A stretch of 64,000 bases of DNA from Variovorax jilinensis (GCF_030316885.1 NZ_JASZYQ010000002.1:132001-196000), one strand, 5' to 3'. Shown: positions 1 to 10,072, counted from the stretch's first letter. Program-made: numbers and translations. The notes: generated by a model from the sequence alone, not told the origin.

Positions 1-1404
1 TCCCCGCGCAAGAGCCTGCTGTGGCTGGTGGCCGTCGGCTTCTTCATGCAGACGCTGGATGCCACCATCATCAACACGGCGCTGCCCGCCATGGCCCGCA
101 GCCTGGGCGAAAGTCCGCTGCGCATGCAGTCCGTCGTGGTGGCCTATGCGCTGGCGATGGCGATGCTGATCCCGGCATCGGGCTGGATCGCCGATCGCCT
201 GGGCACACGCCGTGTGTTCTTCGCCGCGATCGTGACCTTCGTGCTGGGCTCGCTGCTGTGCGCCGTCTCGCGCGACGTCGGCCAGCTGGTGGCGGCACGC
301 GTGGTCCAGGGCATGGGCGGCGCGCTGCTGCTGCCGGTCGGCCGGCTCGCGCTGCTGCGCTCGGTGCCGCGTGCCGAATTTCTCGCGGCAATGAGCTTCG
401 TCGCCATTCCGGGCCTGATCGGTCCGCTGCTCGGGCCGACGCTGGGCGGCTGGCTGGTGGAGTACGCGTCCTGGCACTGGATCTTCCTGATCAACGTGCC
501 GGTGGGCCTGGTGGGCTGCATCGCCACGCTCTACGTCATGCCCGACCTGCGTGCGGCCGTACGCAGGCGCTTCGATGCCGTGGGCTATGCCATGCTGGCC
601 TTCGGCATGGTGGCGATCTCGCTCGCGATCGACGGCGTCTCGGGGCTGGGCCTGCACGGCATCGGCGTGCTGGTGCTCGTGATCTTCGGCTTCGCGAGCA
701 TCGCCGCCTACTGGCTGCGCGCAGCGCGGATCGCCGATCCGCTTTTCGAGCCCGCGCTGTTCGGCATCCCGACGCTCGGCATCGGGCTGCTCGGCAACCT
801 GTTCTCGCGCCTGGGCAGCGGCTGCATGCCCTTCCTGCTGCCGCTCCTGCTGCAGGTGTCGATGGGCTATTCGCCACTGAAGGCCGGACTCATGATGCTG
901 CCCATCGCGCTGGCGGGCATGGCGATGAAGCGCTACGCGACCCCGCTGATCCTGCGCTATGGCTACCGTCGCGTGCTGGTGGTCAATACCGCGCTCGTGG
1001 GCTTGTCGATGGCCAGCTTCGGCCTGGCCGCACCGGGCCAGCCGCTGGCACTGCACCTGCTGCAGCTGATGGTGTTCGGCGCAGTGAACTCGCTGCAGTT
1101 CACGGCCATGAACACCATCACGCTCAAGGACCTCGACGGCAGCATGGCGAGCAGCGGCAACACGCTGCTGTCGATGGTGCAGATGCTCGCGATGAGTATG
1201 GGCGTGGCCACGGCCAGCGCGGTGCTCAACGGCTACACGGGCGTCTTCGGCACGGCGAGCCCGCTCGCGACGCTGCATGCCTTCGAGGCCACTTTCGCCA
1301 GCATGGGGCTCATCACGCTGGCCTCGGCGATGATCTTCTGGCATCTGCCGCCGGAAGCGCGGGCAGTGCAGCCCGTGCAGCCCGAGGTGTCGGGCCAGGG
1401 CTAG
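1..1404 (+). CDS. MFS drug:H+ antiporter, DHA2 (EmrB/QacA-like), 5' truncated by window edge
   Basis: The reading frame is open from base 1 and its start codon lies upstream of the window; 467 residues are visible. It encodes a multi-pass inner-membrane transporter predicted to export small molecules in exchange for protons. The loop 2-3 signature GWIADRLGTRR (visible residues about 61-71) is MFS motif A. The GPLLGPTLGGW stretch (about 140-150) matches antiporter motif C of drug:H+ exporters. The opening DATIINTALPAM is typical of DHA2 proteins. The substrate cannot be read from sequence. The in-window GTG at 28 is inside helix 1, so it is not a convincing start. The gene converges on anmK with a 15-base gap. 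Confidence 0.85.
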   Translation, partial: SPRKSLLWLVAVGFFMQTLDATIINTALPAMARSLGESPLRMQSVVVAYALAMAMLIPASGWIADRLGTRRVFFAAIVTFVLGSLLCAVSRDVGQLVAARVVQGMGGALLLPVGRLALLRSVPRAEFLAAMSFVAIPGLIGPLLGPTLGGWLVEYASWHWIFLINVPVGLVGCIATLYVMPDLRAAVRRRFDAVGYAMLAFGMVAISLAIDGVSGLGLHGIGVLVLVIFGFASIAAYWLRAARIADPLFEPALFGIPTLGIGLLGNLFSRLGSGCMPFLLPLLLQVSMGYSPLKAGLMMLPIALAGMAMKRYATPLILRYGYRRVLVVNTALVGLSMASFGLAAPGQPLALHLLQLMVFGAVNSLQFTAMNTITLKDLDGSMASSGNTLLSMVQMLAMSMGVATASAVLNGYTGVFGTASPLATLHAFEATFASMGLITLASAMIFWHLPPEARAVQPVQPEVSGQG

Positions 1405-1419
1405 GCCGGGCCCGGTCGA

Positions 1420-2529
1420 TCAGGCCGGCCAGATCGCGCCGAGCACGCGCGATTCCCGGGCGCCGGTGACGCTCGCGAGGTTGCCCGGCTCGCCGCGCAG
1501 GGTGCGCCGCGCCAGCCAGGCGAAGGCGGCGGCCTCGACCTCCTGCGGCGGCAGTCCGCGTTCGGCCGAGGACACGACCTCGACCGCCGGCAACAGGGCA
1601 CGCAGGCGCGCCATCAGATGCTGGTTCAGGGCACCCCCGCCGCAGACGATCAGCGTCTGGCTGCCGGCGCCATGGCGCAGCAGGTGCGCGGCGCAGCTGC
1701 TGGCAGTCAGCTCGGTCAGCGTGGCCTGGATGTCGGCGGGCCGGGCGTCCGGACTGCCCAGCTGGGCAGCCAGCCAGGTAGGATTGAAGAGGTCGCGGCC
1801 CGTGCTCTTGGGTGGCGCCTTGGCGAAGTAAGGATCGGCCAAGAGGCGCGCCAGCAAGTCGGGCAGCACCCGGCCGCTCGCGGCCCACTGGCCGCCGGCG
1901 TCGTAGGGCTGGCCGATGTGGGTCTGGCACCAGTGGTCGATGAGCGCATTGCCGGGTCCGCAGTCGAAGCCCAGCACGGTGCCGCTGCCGGCCGGCAGCA
2001 GGCTCAGATTGGCGATGCCGCCGATGTTGAGCACCGCCACGGGCTGGTCGTCGCGCGCGAACAGCGCGCTGTGGAAGCCGGGCACGAGCGGCGCGCCCTG
2101 GCCGCCGGCCGCAAGGTCGCGGCTGCGGAAATCGGCCACCACCGCGATGCCCGTGAGTTCTGCGATCAGCGAGGGGTTGTTGATCTGCAGTGTGTAGCCG
2201 ACCTCGTCGAACTCCCCGGGCCGGTGGCGCACGGTCTGGCCGTGGGCGCCGATCGCGGCGACTGCCGCAGCTTCGACGCCGGCGTCCTCGAGCAGCTGCT
2301 GCACCACCCGCGCATAGACCCGCGCGAGCTCGTTGCCAGCCAGCGCCGCGCGGTGCAGTTCGTTGCCGCCGGCGCTGTTGAGTCCCATGAGTTCGGCGCG
2401 CAGGCCCATCGGGAAGGGCGCCGCGGCATAGCCCTGCACCGCGATGCCGCCGTTGGCGAAATCGGCCAGCACGCCGTCGACGCCGTCGAGCGACGTGCCC
2501 GACATCAGGCCGATGAAGAGTTCAGCCAT
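1420..2529 (-). CDS. anmK: Anhydro-N-acetylmuramic acid kinase
   Basis: AnmK converts 1,6-anhydro-MurNAc, released from the wall by lytic transglycosylases, to MurNAc-6-phosphate with ATP, in the cytoplasm. The protein is 369 residues, normal for the family. It opens with the nucleotide-binding GLMSGTSLDGVD (7-18), has GAHGQTVRHRPGE in the sugar-binding region, and carries the family motif GFDCGPGNALID with the presumed catalytic Asp189. The M23 peptidase gene lies 42 bases upstream on the same strand, with tyrS divergent beyond it. The same trio (anmK, M23, tyrS) is found in Pseudomonas, which supports a joint role in peptidoglycan turnover. Confidence 0.95.
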   Translation of the reverse strand: MAELFIGLMSGTSLDGVDGVLADFANGGIAVQGYAAAPFPMGLRAELMGLNSAGGNELHRAALAGNELARVYARVVQQLLEDAGVEAAAVAAIGAHGQTVRHRPGEFDEVGYTLQINNPSLIAELTGIAVVADFRSRDLAAGGQGAPLVPGFHSALFARDDQPVAVLNIGGIANLSLLPAGSGTVLGFDCGPGNALIDHWCQTHIGQPYDAGGQWAASGRVLPDLLARLLADPYFAKAPPKSTGRDLFNPTWLAAQLGSPDARPADIQATLTELTASSCAAHLLRHGAGSQTLIVCGGGALNQHLMARLRALLPAVEVVSSAERGLPPQEVEAAAFAWLARRTLRGEPGNLASVTGARESRVLGAIWPA

Positions 2530-2571
2530 GGTCGGACGGTTCGATGCGAGGAGAGGCCCGAAGGCCCGGGA

Positions 2572-3921
2572 TCAGTCGGCGCTGGCCTGGACCACCGAGA
2601 AGGCGGCCGCCAGTTCGGTGCGGGTGGCAATCGCCAGCCGCTCGAAGGCCGGCCGTGCGGCCGCGGTGATCGGCATGCCGCCTTCCTGCTGCGCGATCGT
2701 GGTCGGGTCGCGGTATTCGCCGTCGACGCGGAACTCGAAATGCAGGTGCGGGCCCGTGGCCCAGCCCGTCGAGCCGACGGCACCCAGGGTCTGGCTCTGG
2801 CTGATGCTCTGACCGGTCTTGACGTCGATGCGGCTCAGGTGGGCGTAGGCCGTTTCCTGGTTGTTGCGGTGCTTCACGATGACGATGTTGCCGTAGCCGT
2901 TCTGCGTGCCCGCGAACTCGACCGTGCCGTCGCCGACAGCGCGCACCGGCGTGCCCGTGGGCGCCGAGAAATCGATGCCGTGGTGCTGGCGCCAACTGTT
3001 GAGGATCGGGTGCATCCGCATCGCGAAGCCGCTGCTGACGCGCGTGAACTCGACGGGCGAGCTCAGGTAGGCGCGGCGCAGGCTGTCGCCGTTCGGGCGG
3101 TAGTAGCCACCCTTCTGGCCGGGTTCCTGGAACCACAGCGCCTGATAGAGCTTGCCGTTGCTCTCGAATTCGGCCGACAGCACACGGCCGCTGCGCAGCG
3201 TCTGGCCATCGGCGTCGAAGGTCTCGTAGACGACCGCGAATCGGTCGCCCTTGCGCAGCGAGCGGAAATCGACGTCGGTCGCGAAGATGTCGGCCAGTTG
3301 CGTCGCGACCGGATCGGGGATGCGGGCGTCGTCGGTGGCAGCGAACAGCGAGGTGCGCACGATGCCGCTGGCCAGCCGGGTGCCCGGTGTCAGGGCGTCG
3401 GTCTCGGTGCGGGCGCGGAAGCCGTTCGGCGTCTTCTCGACCACCAGGCGCTTGAAGCCGCCGTCGCCGTCGGGAATCCAGCGCGCGCTGAGCTTCTTGA
3501 GGGCGTTTTCCTGCGTCGCCTCGGCCGTGACCGTGCGGCCGGCACGGCCGAGCAGGGCGTTGCGGGCCTCGGCATTGCCGCGCACGAAGGCAGCGGCGTC
3601 AGGGTCGGACAGGCCCAGGCGCTGCAGCAGCGCCTCGGCGGTGTCGCTCGAGCGCGTGAGGTCGGTGCGGAACAGCGTGAAGCTGTGGGCGTCGAGCGCT
3701 TCGACCTGGTCGGCAAAGGCGCTCGGCTGGACAGCCTCGAAGACCTGGCGCACCGGCAGCTCGGAGGCATCGGGGCCCAGCGAGGCCACGGCGAACGCGC
3801 CGCCGCCGGCGGACAGCAGCAACGCGGCGATGGCAGCGGTGATCTGCTTGGGGTAGGTCCGGAATGTGTGAGCCACGCGCGAAGCAATCAGCTCCTCGGC
3901 GGCCAGAATGCCGTTGATCAA
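2572..3921 (-). CDS. M23 family metallopeptidase (murein endopeptidase)
   Basis: Predicted zinc endopeptidase acting on peptidoglycan cross-links in the periplasm, anchored by an N-terminal membrane segment (about residues 26-47). Of 449 residues, a middle region (about 150-280) precedes the LytM/M23 domain (about 290-410). Metal and catalytic residues are in place: H313-x3-D317 in HHGIDF, H361 in the AHL motif, and H392-x-H394 in GPHLHFE. The gene is read with anmK, which recycles anhydro-MurNAc, so release and recycling of wall fragments may be coordinated. The start at 3921 leaves a 156-base divergent region before tyrS. It resembles the MepM/ShyA class, but the exact bond cleaved is unknown. 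Confidence 0.9.
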   Translation of the reverse strand: MINGILAAEELIASRVAHTFRTYPKQITAAIAALLLSAGGGAFAVASLGPDASELPVRQVFEAVQPSAFADQVEALDAHSFTLFRTDLTRSSDTAEALLQRLGLSDPDAAAFVRGNAEARNALLGRAGRTVTAEATQENALKKLSARWIPDGDGGFKRLVVEKTPNGFRARTETDALTPGTRLASGIVRTSLFAATDDARIPDPVATQLADIFATDVDFRSLRKGDRFAVVYETFDADGQTLRSGRVLSAEFESNGKLYQALWFQEPGQKGGYYRPNGDSLRRAYLSSPVEFTRVSSGFAMRMHPILNSWRQHHGIDFSAPTGTPVRAVGDGTVEFAGTQNGYGNIVIVKHRNNQETAYAHLSRIDVKTGQSISQSQTLGAVGSTGWATGPHLHFEFRVDGEYRDPTTIAQQEGGMPITAAARPAFERLAIATRTELAAAFSVVQASAD

Positions 3922-4077
3922 ACTTCGAATTCCAGCTCAGGTTCAGCAAATCCGTGCTGCGGAGGCCGTGTCGGACGGGCGGCAGGACGGTGCGCTTACA
4001 GCGCCGCTTAGAATTCGGCGCTTGGAAAGTCGGGCTGAGTATAGCTTCGGCCATAGAGAAATCAGCCAAAAAGCCCA

Positions 4078-5310
4078 ATGAACCCCGGTTTTGTTACATC
4101 CACAAGTCTGTCCGACGGCGTAGGACAGGCCCTCGAAATCTCCCTCCGCGGAACCGACGAATTGCTGCCCCAGGACGAATGGGTGCGCAAGCTGCAGCGT
4201 TCCGAGGCCACCGGCAAGCCGCTGCGGATCAAGCTGGGCCTCGATCCGACCGCGCCCGACATCCACATCGGCCACACGGTGGTGCTCAACAAGATGCGCC
4301 AGCTGCAGGATCTCGGCCATACCGTGATCTTCCTGATCGGCGACTTCACGACCACGATCGGCGATCCGTCGGGGCGCAACAGCACCCGGCCGCCGCTGAC
4401 GCGCGAGCAGATCGAGGCCAACGCCCAGACCTACTACCGCCAGGCCAGCCTGGTGCTGGACCCCTCGAAGACCGAGATCCGCTACAACTCCGAATGGAGC
4501 GACCCGCTGGGCGCGCGCGGCATGATCCAGCTGGCCGCCAAGTACACGGTGGCGCGCATGATGGAGCGCGACGACTTCAGCAAGCGCTTCAAGGCCGGGC
4601 AGTCGATCTCGGTGCACGAATTCCTCTACCCGCTGATGCAGGGCTACGACTCGGTGGCGCTCAAGTCGGACCTGGAGCTTGGCGGTACGGATCAGAAATT
4701 CAATCTGCTGGTTGGTCGACATCTCCAGCAGGAATACGGCCAGGAGCCGCAGTGCATACTTACTATGCCACTGCTTGAGGGGCTCGATGGCGTCGAGAAG
4801 ATGTCCAAGAGCAAGAACAACTACATCGGCATCAGCGAGGCGCCCAACGACATGTTCGCCAAGGTGCTGTCGATCTCCGACACCCTGATGTGGCGCTGGT
4901 ACACGCTGCTGAGCTTCCGCTCGCTGGCCGAGATCGCGGCGCTCAAGGCCGAGGTCGAGGGCGGGCGCAATCCCAAGGACGCCAAGGTGGCCCTGGCGAA
5001 GGAAATCACGACCCGGTTCCACAGCGCGGCGGCGGCCGAGGCGGCCGAGCAGGATTTCATCAACCGCAGCAAGGGCGGTGTCCCCGACGAGATTCCCGAG
5101 GTCGTGCTGAACGGCGCGCCGCTGGGCATCGCCCAGTTGCTGAAGCAGGCCGGACTTGCGCCCTCGACCTCCGAGGGCAACCGCCTGATCGACGGCGGCG
5201 GCGTGCGCATCGACTCGGCGGTGGTCAGCGACAAGGCGCTCAAGCTTTCGGCCGGCCGCTACGTGGTGCAGGTCGGCAAGCGCAAGTTCGCGCGCGTCAC
5301 TCTGGCCTGA
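4078..5310 (+). CDS. tyrS: Tyrosine--tRNA ligase
   Basis: Class I aminoacyl-tRNA synthetase that charges tRNA-Tyr. The 410-residue protein has the ATP-binding HIGH motif at 63-66 and KMSKS at 241-245. An S4-like RNA-binding region ([14 protein letters not shown]) lies near the C-terminus. The start ATG at 4078 gives MNPGFV and an N-terminus of normal length. A stretch around 4680-4795 uses many A/T-ending codons that are rare elsewhere in the gene (GGT ACG GAT CAG AAA and similar). The protein family match continues through it without a break, so the enzyme should be intact. Confidence 0.97.
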   Translation: MNPGFVTSTSLSDGVGQALEISLRGTDELLPQDEWVRKLQRSEATGKPLRIKLGLDPTAPDIHIGHTVVLNKMRQLQDLGHTVIFLIGDFTTTIGDPSGRNSTRPPLTREQIEANAQTYYRQASLVLDPSKTEIRYNSEWSDPLGARGMIQLAAKYTVARMMERDDFSKRFKAGQSISVHEFLYPLMQGYDSVALKSDLELGGTDQKFNLLVGRHLQQEYGQEPQCILTMPLLEGLDGVEKMSKSKNNYIGISEAPNDMFAKVLSISDTLMWRWYTLLSFRSLAEIAALKAEVEGGRNPKDAKVALAKEITTRFHSAAAAEAAEQDFINRSKGGVPDEIPEVVLNGAPLGIAQLLKQAGLAPSTSEGNRLIDGGGVRIDSAVVSDKALKLSAGRYVVQVGKRKFARVTLA

Positions 5311-5311
5311 T

Positions 5312-5335
5312 CGGTCGGCGCGGCCGGGCCGACCG
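5312..5335. terminator. Hairpin between convergent tyrS and the OmpA-like gene
   Basis: Perfect 8-bp inverted repeat, CGGTCGGC (5312-5319) against GCCGACCG (5328-5335), with an 8-base loop. It starts 2 bases after the tyrS stop and ends 14 bases before the stop of the opposing gene. There is no T-run on either strand, so it may be a weak or Rho-assisted bidirectional terminator or an mRNA 3'-end stabiliser. Confidence 0.4.
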
Positions 5336-5349
5336 TCGCGCCATGCGTC

Positions 5350-5958
5350 CTAGCGGACTTCGATCGTCACGCGGCGATTGCGCGGCTCGTCGACGTCCTC
5401 GGCGGTGCGCACCGCGAGTTCGCGCTCGCCCCGGCCCACGGCCTCGATCCGGTTCGACGGGAAGTCCCGCGCGATGAAGAGCTGACGGATCTGCTGCGCG
5501 CGCGTGAGCGACAGGCTGTCGTTGAGCGCCGCGGGTCCCACGGTGTCCGTGTGACCGGTCACCACGATCTCGCCGCCGCTGCGCCCGCGCGCGGCGGCCA
5601 GCGCCTCGGTCAGGGTCGCCTGGGAGGCCGCAGTGAGCACGGTCCCGCCCGGTTCGAAATACACGGTGAAGCTCTGAGCCGGCGGCGGCAGGAGCTCGAA
5701 CAGCATCCTGTTGTCACGCTGGACGCGCTCGGGGTTGGCCTTGTCGATGGTCGGAGCGCCCTTGGCGCCTAGCTTGGCGGTGGCCCGCTCGTAGGGCGTG
5801 GACAGGGTCTCCTCGCCGTCTTCGGTGCTGACCACCACGGCCGAGGGCCTGCCGTCGGACTGCGGCAGCAGAACGACGCGGGTTCCGGGCGAAGAACAGG
5901 CCGCGAGCAGCGCGGCGGCGAAGCAGGCGATCAGAAAGTGGGGAAGTCGTCGGCTCAT
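5350..5958 (-). CDS. OmpA-family lipoprotein with peptidoglycan-binding domain
   Basis: Predicted outer-membrane lipoprotein of 202 residues. The signal peptide ends in a lipobox, LAAC, with Cys21. The OmpA-like domain (about 95-202) contains GHTDTVG, the LSLTRAQQI helix and the closing EPRNRRVTIEVR, a layout used to bind peptidoglycan non-covalently. The start ATG at 5958 overlaps the stop of the FecR-domain gene by one base (TGATG), so the two are probably translationally coupled. It probably anchors an envelope complex to the wall; its partner is unknown. Confidence 0.85.
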   Translation of the reverse strand: MSRRLPHFLIACFAAALLAACSSPGTRVVLLPQSDGRPSAVVVSTEDGEETLSTPYERATAKLGAKGAPTIDKANPERVQRDNRMLFELLPPPAQSFTVYFEPGGTVLTAASQATLTEALAAARGRSGGEIVVTGHTDTVGPAALNDSLSLTRAQQIRQLFIARDFPSNRIEAVGRGERELAVRTAEDVDEPRNRRVTIEVR

Positions 5959-6458
5959 CACGGTTGCGGATCCACCTCGACGATGAAATCGGTGCCGCGG
6001 ATTCCGATCACCGCGGTCTGGGTCTCGACGCGCACGGCGTCGGGGTGCGTCTTGCCGATCAGCCCGGTGACCATGCGCAGCGAGCCACGCAGCAGGGACA
6101 GCAGCATGCCGCCGTCGTGCGTGGTGGAGTCGAAGTGGAACTGCTTGAGGTCCAGCCGCGAGGAGGGGCCGACCACCAGCTGCGTGCCGTCGCGCAGCAC
6201 CACGCTGGCGCCGGAATCCTTGCCGGTCTGCAGGCGGTCGATCGGCGACAGGGCGTCGCCGGCGGCCGCAGCACGCGGCTCGGCGCCGCCGCCAAGCAAT
6301 TGCACCTCGCCGCGCACCGATTTCACGAGGCCGGCACGCGCTTCGGCCACGGCGGGTGCGGCGGGCGCCGCAGGGCTGCCGGTCGCGCCGGTCTGGGCGG
6401 CTGCCGTGCTGGCGGCCATGACGAGGCCGCACAGGGCCAGGATTTTCTTGTCGTTCAC
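5958..6458 (-). CDS. FecR-domain periplasmic protein
   Basis: Exported protein of 166 residues with a short Sec signal peptide ending at STAAAQ. It is followed by a FecR-type domain (VRGEV, DRLQTGKDSGASVVLRDGTQL, GPSSRLDL). This fold occurs in FecR-like sensors and in stand-alone envelope proteins. No sigma factor lies next to it, so a role as an anti-sigma regulator is not supported. I chose the GTG at 6458 because GGAAG lies upstream at normal spacing; an upstream GTG at 6470 would add four residues. It is first in a two-gene unit with the OmpA-like lipoprotein. Confidence 0.75.
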   Translation of the reverse strand: MNDKKILALCGLVMAASTAAAQTGATGSPAAPAAPAVAEARAGLVKSVRGEVQLLGGGAEPRAAAAGDALSPIDRLQTGKDSGASVVLRDGTQLVVGPSSRLDLKQFHFDSTTHDGGMLLSLLRGSLRMVTGLIGKTHPDAVRVETQTAVIGIRGTDFIVEVDPQP

Positions 6459-6643
6459 GGGCACTTCCACGTCGTGGGGCCGGCGTCACCGGCATTTGCT
6501 TCGATCATCCCGTCGATTCCGGGGCATGGCGGCCGATGGTACGCGAGGCGGGCGGGGAGCCGGGCGCCCCCGATAATCGCCCGCGGCGCGCGACCCTGCC
6601 GCGGCGCCTTGTCCTGCAACTTCTTCCACCTGAGGCAACGTCC

Positions 6644-7588
6644 TTGCGATTCTCGGCGCTGAAACCGGCCCAGCTGCTGCGCGTGTCCATCGGGGTGGCG
6701 CTGGTCACGATCGTGCTGAAGGGCGCGGCCGGCTACGTCACCCACTCCATGGGCCTGATATCGGACGCCATGGAGTCCTTCGTGAACCTCGCGAGCGCGG
6801 TGTTCGCGCTGGCCATGGTCACGGTGGCCGCCCGGCCGGCCGACGAGGGCCATCCCTATGGCCATCACAAGGCCGAGTACTTCTCCTCGGGCTTCGAGGG
6901 CATCCTGATCGTCGGCGCCGCGGTCGCGATCATCTGGGTGGCCGTGCTGCGGCTGCTGTCGCCGCAACCGCTCGAGCAGCTCGGCTGGGGCCTGGCGCTG
7001 TCGGTGCTGAGCTCGGTCTTCAACGCAGCGCTGGCGTGGGTGATGTTCGGCGCCGCGCGCACGCACCGCTCGATCGCGCTCGAATCCGACGCCCGTCACC
7101 TGATGACGGACGTCTGGACCTCGGGGGCGGTGGTGGTCGGCCTCGTGGCGGTGCACTTCACGGGGTGGCTGTGGCTCGACCCGCTGCTTGCCATCGGCGT
7201 GGCGCTGAACATCGTGCGCGAGGGTGCGAAGCTGGTCTGGCGCTCGTCGCAGGGCCTGATGGACCAGGCGCTGGAGCCCGAGACGCAGGCGCTGCTGAAC
7301 GCGGCGCTGGCGCGCTTCGCGGCCGCCGTGCCCGAGGGGGCCCAGCTGCGCTTCGATCACCTCGCGACGCGCCGTGCCGCGCAGCGGCGTTTCGCCGACC
7401 TGCACATGCACGTGCCGGGCGACTGGTCGCTGCAGCGCGCGGCCGGCCTGCGCGACGGCGTCGAGAAGACGCTCATGGACGCGGTGCCGGGCCTGCGCGT
7501 CACGATCCAGCTGCTGCCGCTCGGCATGGAGGCGCGCGCCACGCCGCCGCGCTCCCGACCCGCCTGCCGCCGGGAGGCGGCACCATGA
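6644..7588 (+). CDS. Cation diffusion facilitator (CDF) family transporter
   Basis: Predicted inner-membrane exporter of divalent cations (zinc, iron, cobalt or similar) by proton exchange. The protein is 314 residues from a TTG start at 6644, which has TGAGG about 8 bases upstream; an ATG frame opening at 6536 would add 36 residues without family support. Transmembrane helices occupy about residues 10-190. The metal site motif HLMTD (HxxxD) is present in helix 5, while helix 2 carries SDAMES in place of the usual DxxxD. A cytoplasmic C-terminal domain follows with [11 protein letters not shown]. The stop overlaps the dtd start as ATGA, so the two are co-translated. Confidence 0.85.
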   Translation: MRFSALKPAQLLRVSIGVALVTIVLKGAAGYVTHSMGLISDAMESFVNLASAVFALAMVTVAARPADEGHPYGHHKAEYFSSGFEGILIVGAAVAIIWVAVLRLLSPQPLEQLGWGLALSVLSSVFNAALAWVMFGAARTHRSIALESDARHLMTDVWTSGAVVVGLVAVHFTGWLWLDPLLAIGVALNIVREGAKLVWRSSQGLMDQALEPETQALLNAALARFAAAVPEGAQLRFDHLATRRAAQRRFADLHMHVPGDWSLQRAAGLRDGVEKTLMDAVPGLRVTIQLLPLGMEARATPPRSRPACRREAAP

Positions 7589-8025
7589 AGGCCGTGCTGC
7601 AGCGCGTGGCGCACGCGCGGGTGGAAGTCGAGGGCCGGACCGTCGGAGCGATCGAGGCCGGTTTGCTGGTGCTGCTGTGCGCCGAGCGCGGCGACCACGA
7701 TGCGCTGGCCGAGCGCCTGCTCGCGAAGATCCTCAAGATGCGCATCTTCGCGGACGAGGCAGGCAAGATGAACCGCAGCCTGCAGGACATCGGCGGCGGG
7801 CTGCTGGTGGTGAGCCAGTTCACCTTGGCGGCCGACGTGAGCGGCGGCAACCGGCCCAGCTTCACGCAGGCGGCGGCGCCCGACGAGGGGCGGCGTCTCT
7901 ACGAGTTGTTCGTGGGCCTGGCGCGCGCGGCCCATCCCGTGGTGGCGACCGGCGAATTCGGCGCCGACATGCAGGTCCATCTCATGAACGACGGGCCGGT
8001 GACGATTCCGCTGCAGATGAAGTAG
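7585..8025 (+). CDS. dtd: D-aminoacyl-tRNA deacylase
   Basis: DTD hydrolyses D-amino acids (and glycine) mischarged onto tRNA, in the cytoplasm. The 146-residue length is normal. Both family motifs are present: SQFTL in the middle of the protein, and [10 protein letters not shown] near the C-terminus, which holds the cross-subunit Gly-cisPro element. The ATG at 7585 overlaps the CDF stop by four bases and has a GGGAGG ribosome site just upstream. Confidence 0.95.
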   Translation: MKAVLQRVAHARVEVEGRTVGAIEAGLLVLLCAERGDHDALAERLLAKILKMRIFADEAGKMNRSLQDIGGGLLVVSQFTLAADVSGGNRPSFTQAAAPDEGRRLYELFVGLARAAHPVVATGEFGADMQVHLMNDGPVTIPLQMK

Positions 8026-8044
8026 CCGCCGCGGCAGCGGGGCT

Positions 8045-8497
8045 TCAGTACGGGTTTCTGATGCCGAGCCCGGCGAGGATCTCGATCTCTCTTGCTTCCA
8101 TGGCCTCGGCGTCCGCCTCGCCGGTCTCGTGGTCCCAGCCCTGCGCATGCAGCGTGCCGTGCACGAGCAGGTGTGCATAGTGGGCGGCCAGCGTCTTGCG
8201 CTGTTCCCTGGCCTCGCGCGCGACGACCGGCGCGCACAGCACCAGGTCGGCCATCACGACCGGCGACTGCGCGTAGTCGAAGGTCAGCACGTTGGTGGCG
8301 TAGTCCTTGCCGCGGAATTCGCGGTTCAGGCGCTGGCCTTCATCGGCGTCGACGATGCGCACCGTGATCTCGCCCTCCACATCGAGCGCGTGGCGGATCC
8401 AGCGGCGGACACCGTGGCGCGGCAGCGCCGCACGATGCCGCTCGACGCCAGGAAAGCGCGCGAACTGCAGCGACAGCGAGAGTGCTTCGAGCGCCAT
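8045..8497 (-). CDS. ybeY: Endoribonuclease YbeY (16S rRNA 3' maturation)
   Basis: Single-strand-specific zinc endoribonuclease needed for 16S rRNA 3'-end processing and ribosome quality control. The 150-residue protein has the zinc site H113-x3-H117-x5-H123 within [15 protein letters not shown], and the upstream [17 protein letters not shown] block of the family. The start overlaps the phoH stop by one base, reproducing the common phoH(ybeZ)-ybeY operon. Confidence 0.95.
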   Translation of the reverse strand: MALEALSLSLQFARFPGVERHRAALPRHGVRRWIRHALDVEGEITVRIVDADEGQRLNREFRGKDYATNVLTFDYAQSPVVMADLVLCAPVVAREAREQRKTLAAHYAHLLVHGTLHAQGWDHETGEADAEAMEAREIEILAGLGIRNPY

Positions 8498-9441
8498 CAG
8501 TCGACCCTGCGCGCCGAGGTCTTGCGCGCGTTGTCGTAGGCGTCGACGATGCGCGCCACCAGCGGATGCCGCACCACGTCGGCGCTCGTGAAGCGCGTGA
8601 TCGCGATGCCGTTGACGCGCTTGAGCACCCGCTCGGCATCGATCAGTCCGCTCGGCTGCGTCTTCGGCAGGTCGATCTGGCTGACGTCGCCCGTGACCAC
8701 CGCCTTGGCGCCGAAGCCGATGCGCGTGAGGAACATCTTCATCTGCTCGACCGTGGTGTTCTGCGCCTCGTCGAGGATCACGAAGGCGTTGTTGAGCGTG
8801 CGACCGCGCATGAAGGCCAGCGGTGCGATCTCGAGCGCATTGCGCTCGAAGGCCTTCTGCACGCGCTCGAAGCCCATCAGGTCGTAGAGCGCGTCGTAGA
8901 GCGGCCGCAGGTACGGGTCGACCTTCTGCGTCAGGTCGCCGGGCAGGAAGCCGAGCCGCTCGCCGGCCTCGACCGCGGGCCGCGTGAGCACGATGCGCTG
9001 CACCGCGCTGCGCTCGAGCGCGTCGACCGCGCAGGCCACCGCAAGGTAGGTCTTGCCGGTGCCGGCCGGGCCGATGCCGAGCGTGATGTCGTGGTTCGCG
9101 ATGTTCTCGAGGTACAGCGCCTGGGTCGGCGTGCGCGCGCGCAGGTCGGCGCGGCGCGTGGCCAGGCCGGCGGCCTGCTCGTCCATCGAGTCGTCGCTGG
9201 CAAGCGTGAGCTGCACCACGGCCGGGTCGATGGTGCGCTGGGCGATCTCGTAGAGCGCCTGCAGGACCTCCATGGCGCGCTGGGCATTGGGCTTGGGGCC
9301 GTCGATCTTGAACTGCTCGTGGCGATGCGCGATCTTGACGTCGAGCGCTTCTTCGATGCGCCGCAGGTGCGCGTCGAGCGGCCCGCAGAGGTGCCCGAGG
9401 CGCGTGTTGTTGGGCGGGGCGAAGGTGTGTCGCAGAATCAC
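8497..9441 (-). CDS. ybeZ: PhoH-like ATPase (YbeZ)
   Basis: Cytoplasmic P-loop ATPase of 314 residues. It has Walker [14 protein letters not shown], Walker [11 protein letters not shown] and the later [10 protein letters not shown] motif of PhoH proteins. In Escherichia coli the YbeZ paralogue works with YbeY in RNA metabolism, and the one-base overlap with ybeY here argues for the same pairing. The divergent ruvA start is 31 bases away, so promoters for the two strands must overlap. Confidence 0.93.
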   Translation of the reverse strand: MILRHTFAPPNNTRLGHLCGPLDAHLRRIEEALDVKIAHRHEQFKIDGPKPNAQRAMEVLQALYEIAQRTIDPAVVQLTLASDDSMDEQAAGLATRRADLRARTPTQALYLENIANHDITLGIGPAGTGKTYLAVACAVDALERSAVQRIVLTRPAVEAGERLGFLPGDLTQKVDPYLRPLYDALYDLMGFERVQKAFERNALEIAPLAFMRGRTLNNAFVILDEAQNTTVEQMKMFLTRIGFGAKAVVTGDVSQIDLPKTQPSGLIDAERVLKRVNGIAITRFTSADVVRHPLVARIVDAYDNARKTSARRVD

Positions 9442-9472
9442 GCGGATTTCATTTCAAGCGAAAAGGGCACCC

Positions 9473-10045
9473 ATGATAGGCAAACTCACCGGCATCCTGG
9501 CCGAACGCAATCCGCCCCAGGTGCTGGTGGACTGCAACGGCGTCGGCTACGAGGTCGATGTGCCGATGAGCACCTTCTACAACCTGCCGCCCAACGGCGA
9601 GCGCGTGTCGCTGCTCACGCACTTCGTGGTGCGCGAGGATGCGCAGATCCTCTACGGCTTCGGCAGCGCGCAGGAAAGGGCGGCGTTCCGCATGCTGATC
9701 AAGATATCCGGCGTCGGCCCGCGCATGGCGCTCGGCGTGCTCAGCGGGCTCAGTGTGGCCGAGCTGGCGCAGGCGATCACGCTGCAGGACGCGGGCCGCC
9801 TCGTGAAGATCCCGGGCATCGGCAAGAAGACGGCCGAACGACTGCTGCTGGAGCTCAAGGGCAAGCTGGGCGCCGACATCGCGCTGCCCGCGCATGCGGC
9901 CACCGATGCGCAGGCCGACATCCTGCAGGCGCTGGTCGCGCTCGGCTACAGCGACAAGGAGGCGGCGGCCTCGCTCAAGGCATTGCCGAAGGACGTGCCG
10001 GTCGGCGAGGGCATCAAGCTGGCCCTGCGCGCGCTGGCGAAATAG
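9473..10045 (+). CDS. ruvA: Holliday junction branch migration protein RuvA
   Basis: Tetrameric DNA-binding subunit of the RuvAB branch-migration motor. The 190-residue protein begins MIGKLTG and has the OB-fold N-terminal domain, then two helix-hairpin-helix motifs ([10 protein letters not shown] and [12 protein letters not shown]). A C-terminal three-helix domain (about 145-190) contacts RuvB. The start at 9473 is the first ATG that fits the conserved N-terminus. ruvC is not in the window, and ruvB lies further on behind an opposite-strand gene. Confidence 0.96.
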   Translation: MIGKLTGILAERNPPQVLVDCNGVGYEVDVPMSTFYNLPPNGERVSLLTHFVVREDAQILYGFGSAQERAAFRMLIKISGVGPRMALGVLSGLSVAELAQAITLQDAGRLVKIPGIGKKTAERLLLELKGKLGADIALPAHAATDAQADILQALVALGYSDKEAAASLKALPKDVPVGEGIKLALRALAK

Positions 10046-10072
10046 GCTGGTCCCGCGCCCGGGCTGCCGCGG

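Noticed and set aside
5350..6495. A 381-codon minus-strand frame that would fuse the FecR region with the OmpA lipoprotein
   Set aside because: The upstream part is out of phase with the real FecR gene. The OmpA protein has its own signal peptide and lipobox starting at 5958.
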